Of a DNA stretch of 12,011 nucleotides, positions 1-9,100 are shown in pieces. Source of the stretch: Fibrobacteraceae bacterium (GTDB lineage: Bacteria; Fibrobacterota; Fibrobacteria; Fibrobacterales; Fibrobacteraceae); the NCBI GenBank assembly GCA_023231365.1, contig JALNVO010000062.1, positions 1-12,011 of the forward strand, given 5' to 3'. Position 1 is the first letter of the stretch; every line of letters begins with the position of its first letter. Made by a program: the position numbers and the translations under genes. The notes under the pieces were generated by a model, which saw only the letters and a program-made list of their open reading frames with translations, had not been told where the DNA came from and ran no database searches.

Positions 1-2
1 AC

Positions 3-53
3 AGCGCGGATAGAAATACCGACAACATGACCGTTCGTTGCATAAAAGATTAA
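3..53 (+). CDS. FISUMP-domain protein, C-terminal end only (5' truncated)
   Basis: Reading from position 3 gives an open frame of 16 codons ending SADRNTDNMTVRCIKD, followed by TAA at 51-53 and immediately TGA at 54-56. The closing VRC-x-KD is the usual C-terminus of the Fibrobacter succinogenes major paralogous (FISUMP) domain found in many secreted proteins and lipoproteins of this lineage; its function is not established. The other two forward frames hit stops at 11-13 and 28-30, so this is the only frame that can carry a gene up to the next start. Only 10 bases separate its stop from the next ATG, so the two genes are probably co-transcribed. The call rests on a short motif; it gains support from the second FISUMP-type gene at the right edge. 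Everything upstream of residue 1 of this fragment is outside the window. Confidence 0.6.
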   Translation, partial: SADRNTDNMTVRCIKD

Positions 54-54
54 T

Positions 55-60
55 GAAGAG
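55..60 (+). promoter_or_regulatory. Weak ribosome binding site of the giant gene
   Basis: The purine run GAAGAG lies 3 bases before the ATG at 64. It is a weak and rather close Shine-Dalgarno match. It sits next to the TAATGA stop of the upstream gene, so re-initiation by ribosomes finishing that gene is plausible. No better site precedes any nearby alternative start, and the signal peptide begins directly at this ATG, which supports the start. Confidence 0.45.
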
Positions 61-63
61 AAT

Positions 64-135
64 ATGACTAAGAAACATTCATTTATCATTCCTTTTATTT
101 TTGCTGTTCTGCTAAGCTTTGCGAATTCATTTGCC
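64..135 (+). other. Signal peptide (Sec type) of the giant protein
   Basis: Residues 1-24: a short basic start (MTKK), a hydrophobic core at about 6-20 rich in Phe, Ile, Leu and Ala, then SFA at 22-24 as a likely signal peptidase I site, with cleavage after A24 (A25 is the alternative). There is no lipobox cysteine, so this is not a lipoprotein, unlike the downstream gene. Confidence 0.85.
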
Positions 136-3100
136 GCTGTAATGGAATCTGGCAATCAAACCTTGTTCGTTTTATTGAACACGGATTCAAAATCAAATAG
201 CACACAAGCCGATGGCTCATGTTGGAACCCAGACCTAAAAACATATATTGAGACAAATATTGTCGCAAGCAAAGGACTGGTATACTGCGCCGAATATAAT
301 CCTGCCGTTAATACACCGGCGGTCTTTGCTAAAGAATTTGCTGTTTCAAATGACGCAATTCTAGTCAAAGCACAACAAAATTGGTATGACAATACTGACG
401 ATGCAAGGGTTCTTGACTTGAAGTCTAAAGGAAAAGATTTTGAGGAGATCAAGAAACTTCGCCCCGATTTGGTACCTCTTAAGTATGTTGTTATTGCAAG
501 TGGCGCAAGTGGTCTTGCTGTTCGTGAATATATCCAAAGCAAGGACTATCAAGGGGAAATCTCTAATGTTTTGTTCTTTAACACCCCTCACGAAGGCACT
601 GGTTTCGCAGACCAGGCCTTGTTTGCTGTAGATGATTTTAAGCTTATTGAAAAAAAGCAAAGCGCGGCATCTCTTTCTGCGCTGATCCCTTTGGCATTGA
701 CCGCTTATGTGGCAGGAGGTATTGATCAACTTCGCGACGTGATGATTTCTTTGGCAAAAGATGCCGTGATTGGACTTGCTACGGATTTTAAAAGCGAGGC
801 GACTGAAGCATTAAAAAATAGCTATTTTAAAAATGCCGATTTGAATTCTCCCAGTCTTTGGTATTTATCGCAAGATGCCGATGAAGACGATGCGTTGTAT
901 CAAAAGTTGTTGGACAAGAATGTAAATGGAAAATCAGCTGCATTAGAAGCCCTTGGTGGTACCCAACTGCTGAATTCCTTCTCGAAGAACAACAAGTTCG
1001 ACCACCCGCTTTACAATATTGCATACTCCGATGGCTTCCCCACAATTGGAAACGGACGCCGAACCCTCTCCGATTACTTTGACGCGGACAAAAATCATAT
1101 TTCAAAAGCACAGTTGAAGCGTATTCTTGCCGATTCTTTGAACGCAACACTCGAACGTACCGGACTTTCTTTAGATAATAAAGATGAAATCAAAGGCAAG
1201 GTTCAAGAACTTGCAGGAGAGCTCGTTGATGGCCAAATTAGCGAAAAAGCACAAGAAATTGCCGGCGATTTGATGAAGAATTATGGAGAACTAAGCGATC
1301 AGATAAATGGCGTACTTAAAGATGAAAAGCTAAAGACCCTTGTTAGCGGTCTTTCTGAATTGCGTTCCATGAAGTGGAATAAGGATGATATTCCTGGTAA
1401 TATTTTGAAAATCATCTCTTTCGTTGAAAAGTTCATTCCCGAAGAATACAAATCCGAAATTTATTCTTCCTTCATGGAAAAGTTCTCGCCCGAAGTTAAA
1501 GGCTTTGTGAAGGAATACGGCAAATGCGTTGTTGGTAAAGATGCATTAAAGGAATGTGCCAGGCAAGGCATGAAGGTGGCTGCTCAAAATCTAGCCAACT
1601 ACTCATTGAACTTTTATGATGCCGGTACATTCGATGTTCCCTCTTACAGTGCAATTGGAGAAAACGTCGAGGCTTTTAAGAAAAGCACAACACAGCGGTT
1701 TGGTTACCATTTGGATGATATTGTAGAAAAATACAAAGACAATTCTGAATTCAATGATTTGCGAACTTATCAAAAAAGATTGAATGATCTTGGTCAATTT
1801 GAACAAGATCGAGTTGTTGTTGATCTAGCGTTGAATGTTGGTTGTGAAACATTGGAAAAAATTGCAGTACCTTATGGCAAAATCTGTAGAGCAGCTGAAT
1901 TCGCTGTTAACATCGGTATGACGGCAGAAAGCGCCATCAAAATCAAGAATATTGCTACAAGCGCAAAGAGTCTCGAAAAAACCAAGGACATCGCTCTTTG
2001 GGCTGCACAAAATAAAGGGAAAATAATAGAGCTACAAAATAAAAATGGCGAATACAGCGCATCTCATTCCGATCTAGATGAAATGCTTTATGCAGCACCC
2101 AAGATTTCCATCGCATCTGTATTGCAAAAGACCGAAGGTCAGGGTGATTCCATTATCCCTTTGATGTTAAATGAAACTTGTAAACAAAAAGAAATGGATG
2201 TTTATGACGAAGGAACTCTTTTACAGCACTGTGAAACAGATAGCATAAAGAAGGTATATTCAAAAGCTATTAGTATTGAAAAAATTACGAATGCAAATTC
2301 TGAAATCGAATCAAATTCTAAAACGCTTTCTTTAAAATATGTCAGTTATGAAACCGACAAAAATGGAAACATTCATGCAAGAACATATTATGCTCCTTTT
2401 GAATTTTTTGTAACTCGTTCTTTTATTGACGAATTTAGATTCCAAATTGATGACATTTCTCCAGATAGCATTAGAACTATTAAAATTTATTTTAATGATA
2501 AAGTCACTTTAAATTATGAACGAAATATAGATGGAACTTGGAGTCTGTATTACAATAACGTCGAAAAGCCTATCCAAGTTTCAAAAACGTCTCCTGTTGA
2601 TAAATATGGCAATTTTATTCTGCCATTAAAAGAAGTCTTACATTTGCATTCTAGCGACACTCAACTTGCAGAAGCAGAAGAAGATGGCTTGAACATTGTT
2701 AATCTTTACGTAGAAAATAATCTTGGCAAGTCAGATTCACGTCAATTCAGTTTCTATTTCCAAGCAACGGATCCTCTTATTGAAGAAGGTTGGCCAGCAA
2801 GCAATGCAACCGTCTCTAGAATGAACGAAGCATTTATTTCTTATGGCGATTTAAATTACCATCATTTAGTTACTGGCGGAAGTTTGAAAATCTATAAAAT
2901 TGAAGGAAATAAAGAACTTGTTTACACAACATCATTAATTCCAACATACGACAACGAAACAAGAATTACAAAACTTACCGCTAATCTTAATGATTTTTCT
3001 GATAATATTTTACCCAATGGTGAAAAAGGTGAATATCAGTTAGATTGGAAAATTAACTACTTAGATTCTAATAGTATTGTATCTACTCAGAATGGTATTA

Positions 3101-6100
3101 ATGAATACGAAGCAAAGGAAGCTAAATATGGTTACATTGTTTATGTTGATCAAATTGCACCAAAGCTAAAATGGATTGTAGACAATAAAATTTCGAAAGG
3201 AACAAAATCAGAAGGAACCTGGGCAACAATTGAAAATCTAGATTCTACAGAAGACCTTTCTATTCGGGCTATTCGAGCTTTTGTAGTCGGTGGCGCAAAC
3301 AATAAAGATACCGTCAAACTGTATAATGATGTCCGAACAGCTGATCGTTATTACTATATGGGTTGGCCTGATTCCATAACAAGTATTTCTGGCAAGGCTA
3401 AATTGCATGTCCAAGCTTATGACTTTAGCATTCCGAGTAAAGAGATGCAAAATGCGCTTTTGAACATCTCCAAGGAAAATACAGATTCTCTTTGGGCTCT
3501 GGTTCTTGATAACCAAGGTAAATTTATCAAGGGCATCAATGGAACAGATGATTCTGTCACTATTTGGATTGACCAAAAGGCTCCGCAGATTATTGAAAAT
3601 TCTGTAAAGCCCACTATTGCTAGCGACCTTACTTCAGATGAAATTGATTTCAAAAAGAAAACTACCGAAAAGTATCTTTTGAACAGCAAAGATACTTTGA
3701 AGGTTTCTTTCGAAGTTAAAAAAGACTTTTTGCTTGATATTGATTCTGCAGAGGTAACAACTAGTTTAATATTCAAAAACGCATTGAATAATAGAGAAAA
3801 AGTTTTCTACCATGATACAACAATTAAGGCATCTACATTCAAGTATGAATTTAGCGAACCCGAAGCGAACCGACTCACCGACGGTATTTATTCACTGACG
3901 GTTCAGCTAAAGGACGCTTCTGGTAATATCAGTAGCGAAAAAATTATTGACCGCATTGTAGTTGATAGAACAGCTCCTGTAGTTGGTCAGATTTATACAG
4001 GCGCACTCGCATTTACAAGCCCGGCAGATTTAGGCAATGTCACTGGATACGTTGAACAGGCCAGAGATATCGATACAAATAAATCTGATTTGACATGCTA
4101 TTCTAAAATCAATTCTGCAGGAATAAGTACAAACTGGGTCTTTGTCGGAACTGAAACTACCAGCAAGAGCACCGAAGAAGAAGTTCCGCTTTCATACGCT
4201 CTTAAAAATGTCATTGGAGATAGCAAGTTACTCAATGGAACTTGGTTTGTTCATATGCGTTGCTATGACGCAGCCGCTAATGCCAGCGAAAATGTAGACT
4301 TCTTTGGTATGGGAGCTCGTTACCCGCAAATTACGAGCCCAGGTGACACATTGAATTCTATGTACTATGGCAAGGTCATTGTCAAGGGCATTGCCCCCAA
4401 CCCTGTTGTGCATAATGGCGATGACAACATTGCCGAATTCAAGATTGAATATAAAAAGCACGATGAAGACGATTCCAAGTGGTCAAGCGATAGCATTACA
4501 TACTTGGTCAAAGGCGTCCATGTCGAAGAACGATCTTTGGCCATATGGGGCATTCCTAATGACGCTTCTGGACTCTTTGACTTGAGGCTTTCTGTACGTG
4601 GTTGCAAAATCGATTCACTTTGCTCATGGGTTTCTACAATTAAAGAAATCCCAGTTCATAACAAGTCCGTCGATTCATTTATTCCGCAGCCCGCAATAAG
4701 CATAGTTCACCTTCCCGTTGATCAAAACCCGGGTAAAATGGATACCATTAGCTTCAAGTTGGAAGGTATCGCTGATACCGCAAAATGGACGGCAAAGGTA
4801 GCCATCAAGGTTCAATCTCCGTTGGATGATTCCAAGATGGTCTCTGCTGCGGATCTGGAAATCAATCCGATTAAGGTTTCGCCTTTTGAAGGGGAACCGA
4901 TTAAGAAAATTGCTGGCCTTTCTGTATGGAGAGAAGGTGAAATTTGGAATGTCAAATGGACGGGCGCAGCTGCCGGTATCAGCAATGATTCCGGATCCGT
5001 AAAGCCGACGCTACGCGTGAAATATTTAAAGGAAAACACAACAATCTTAAATGGTTCTTCTACATCGAATAAAAATGAAACGGTTCAAAGAATCAATGCA
5101 GTGAATCTCGAAGGCATGACTATTCCTGCTTTCGATAAGATTGCAACATGGAATTTGGATGGAAATGATTTGTTGATTCAAATCCAGACGGATTCTGCAT
5201 TTACAATTGATCTTTCAACCGTTGAAAAGAGCGATAGCTTGATTTTCTGTGGTGGTTCAAACAGGCCGGCTAGAGAAATTTCTTCTGCTTCTGTGGGCAA
5301 TGGAGTCCTTTATGTTCACCCGAACCAGTATGTTGTAAAAATACCATTTAACGCACTTACCGCTACAAAGCTCTACCCAGGTGGCGAAAACGTTGAAATG
5401 GACATCTATGCATTCAATAACAGGAATTCCAACCAAGTAGTGTCTTATCATGATAGTTGGCGGCTGAGCTTGGAAGCTTCCGCACTCCAAACAACGATGC
5501 CCGATTCCGGAGAATTTTTCATTGGAATCGGTGATACAACCGATGAATCGGGATCTGCACTTGCAAAACAGAATTTGGGTTATACGTTCGGTTTGACAGG
5601 CCAGGCCGCAATGGTCGAAGCCTGGGTCGAAGATCCGGACGGAAAGAGAATTAGAACTCTTAAAGAAAAATCCAGGACTATTGCCGGCAGCGATTACCAT
5701 GCTTATTCTTTAAGCTGGGACGGCATGACCGATGAAAACTTTGCGGCAGCGCAACCTGGGCACTACAAGATTAAAGTTTATGCATACGATAGTAAGGACA
5801 ATATCATTGATTCCCTTTCTTATGACTTTGAACTTAAGTTTGCAAACACATTGGTCGAAGCCCCCAGCGCCGAAGACGGAAAGGGATATGCAGATCTTTC
5901 AATGGACGAAGCAATCGAAGACAGCATAGGTCTCCGTTTTGTTGGAAATCCTGACTATTTGCTTAGAGTGAATGCAAATATGCAGACACTCCCGACGGAT
6001 GACCAACAATTTACATATAAATGGGAATGGGATCCGAATAATAAAGGCATCCAATATCCGTTTATGTACAAGACATTCAGACCGAGTCTTGGCATTTGGA

Positions 6101-9100
6101 GACAGCGTGATGAAATTCCGGTGACAGTCGCTGTTTTAGTAGCTTCCTATGGAGAAAGCGTAGAACATCAAACAAAATGGTCAAAAGTTGGTATTCCTTA
6201 TCCATATTGTGGCATCACAGAACGCTTTTTCTCCTATAAAATCATAATTAAGCAAACTGTTCTAAAAAAATACGAGAACAATTACAATTTTGATATTTCA
6301 TTGGATCCTAGCACGCATTTAGTCGCTTTTGATGAAAATGGTAATAGAGAGTACCCCATTGGGGTAGCTGTAAAGATTTTGCCCGCTTTTGAGTATGGCT
6401 CAATAAAAAACGAATACTTGGGTGGGCAAGAAGAAATTAAGTATGTAGCCAATTATGATGCAAATATTTCCTTAAACGATCATTCTTATTGGGATCGTTT
6501 TTGGAATAGCGACAATTATAACGAAGGTACGATTCTTAACGATTGGTTCAATAACTGGAGTGGAAAAAAAGTCTACTGGGAAGCTAGAGATACATCACTT
6601 ACTTACGATGGAAAAAACGCTGATCTTGTACCTGACGATACTCTTGTACATTTTGTTAACAAGTGTAATCCGCAAATTCATGATAAAGATCAATATTACT
6701 TAAATACAGAATCAAGCGTCTGCGATGATAAACTTTTGGATTTAAGCACATATAACCCCAACGGAAACATGCTTACAGTTTCGGTTTCCGCAATTGAAAA
6801 TACCGGATTTGCAACAGGCGACGAGGGCTTTAACGCCCCCTGCAGCGATCATAACGGTAGTAGAAACAACGTTAAAATGAATGTAAAAATCGTTGTTAAC
6901 GAAGACTATTGGAATCCACCCAATGATAAATGGGGGTACAATAATCTGGCAAATAGGTATGTTCGATTCGATCCGACAAACATAACGCTGTTTAGTAATA
7001 ATGGTTATATGAGCGCTGTGGCATCGAATAACATGCTTGATGGTACTTTAATTGAAAAAGAACCTAACGGAGAGAAACAAGCAAATGCTATAAGATGTAT
7101 TGAAAATTGCAGTATAACGGCTTTTGAAAGCCTTGAATTGCCAATGGAGCGAAACGGAAGCAATCCGCTGCTTTTTGCTGACGAAATGGAATCTAGAAAA
7201 GATTCCTCATATTCTGTTGTGTATAGAAAATCTCGTTACAAGATGAATTTCTTTAATAGAGAAGATGAATCCGAAGCTAAATATATCGCTATGGCTGTTA
7301 CAGCTACTCCTAACGATGTTGTTAATACAATTGAATCAGAAGATAACTATTCTGTTTCTAATCCCAAATTAATTAACAGTAATTACGATGTAGGTCCCCT
7401 TAACATAAATTTCTGGGTTGCTCCGCAAATAGGTTTAAACGAAGCTTCTTTCCAAGACAAAACCAACGGAAGTTTTGATTATCCTTATACAGAATCATAC
7501 AATGATTTTGCATTTAAATTCAAGGAAAAATGCAAAACTGGATATAGGTGTTACAGGGGTTTGGCGTCTCGATTACATTATGGCATTAGTGACTGGAATG
7601 AGAAATTCTGGGATAGCATCTATTTAACAGATTATAAAAACAAGCATAATCTTGTGAATAATTTTGTCCTTGCTTACTTGTCTAAAGCTGGTGTTAACGA
7701 CGTTAACTATAATGCACCAGTATTAGATGCAATGAATGATATTCACACGTATAATGTTCGCAGTAATGCTGATTTTCTTGTAAATAAATGGGTTGTTTCT
7801 CAAGATGGTCTTGATACTATAAAAAAAGCTGAAAACACTGAATATGGTGATGAACCACAGAGAGGAAATTTTAAGCCTAAAATTATTTCTAAAACAGCAT
7901 GGAACGTCATTCCGAATCCTTCAAATAAAGGCAAATGGATAATTCAAAATGTCGGTAAAACCTATGCTACAAATTTGGATTACATTTTCTCGAAAGATTT
8001 CACACAAAATATTCAGCGAGATAACGTTGAACATAAAGTATCATTTGAATCTGTTCTTGCTCAGAATAATAAAGACACTGTTCTTACCAGTGTTTGGACT
8101 AAGAATTTAACGCTTTCAAATCCGATGATATTCCGCAGAGACACAGTGGTACGTAAAGATGGCGTTATTGATGAAAAGGATCTCACACAGCATCAGTACC
8201 TTGAAGTGAAGGATGATAATGCAAGCATTGAAAAAAATGGACATTTTGAAATTGGCATAAAGACCGATGCAACTTTCAACACTCGCATTGATGAAGTTGC
8301 AACGCTTAGAGGGCGCGTCCCTGGCGAAAATGTAGACTGGAAGTTGTTCTACTCAAAGAACGGCATGATCTTCCCTGCTGCAACCGGAACGCAAAACACT
8401 ATACCAACCACAAAGCCCTACAATGTTTTGGATTACATTGATTTGAACAGACTGCAAGGCAACACATCGTTCTTCTTGACCTATGGTGGTAAAAACAGTG
8501 CCACGTACTTCCGCCAATTGGATGTGCATATTGGTACGCTTGTATCACCCAATGACAGCATGGAAGTTCACTCTATGTACGGCAACGTTTCAATTAATTT
8601 TCCGCCACATTCTTGGGGTAAAAGCAATGTCGATGTTACCGTTAGAACTATCGGTCGTGAAGATTACAATTTGACAGCATTTGAAGGAATCGATGTAGTT
8701 GGCCCGGTGATTGAAGTATTGCCGTCGCATGTATTCCCGGAAAATGATTCCCTTAGGCCCGAAATTCATATAATTGTCATGAGGACCGAGATTGACGAAT
8801 CTAAGATAGATCCTTTGAACCTTAAAATTTATAAGCCCGATGTGGAAAACGGCAAGCTTATCCCGTTGACCACATCTACCCATAAATTCAAGGGCAATGA
8901 CGAATGTGAAACAGACTGTAATAATGAATGGGATAGAGTACTTTTGAAGGCAAAAACACCCACCTTCTCCAAGTTCCTGGTTATGGATACAGCAAAGGCT
9001 TCGCATGTAGTTCTTAAGGATTCGCTCCCGACCGAAAAGGGAGAACTCGTTTGCAGAGAAATGTCTACCAAGCAGCTTTGGGCGGGTACCACCAACGGAT

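Noticed and set aside
1..63. A promoter for the giant gene in the upstream 63 bases
   Set aside because: This stretch is the coding end of the upstream gene plus a 10-base gap. No convincing -10/-35 pair is present, and read-through from upstream is more likely.
493..516. Ser149 in G-A-S-G-L as an intact GxSxG lipase nucleophile
   Set aside because: The last Gly is missing, and the better anchored alignment on GL-x-x-REY places Gly147, not Ser149, at the nucleophile position. It is kept only as an alternative.
7906..7950. Internal IPNPSNKGKW at about residues 2616-2625 as the start of a T9SS sorting tail
   Set aside because: It resembles the NP-x-x-x-G opening of such tails, but it lies 1300 residues before the C-terminus and the downstream strands of the tail do not follow.
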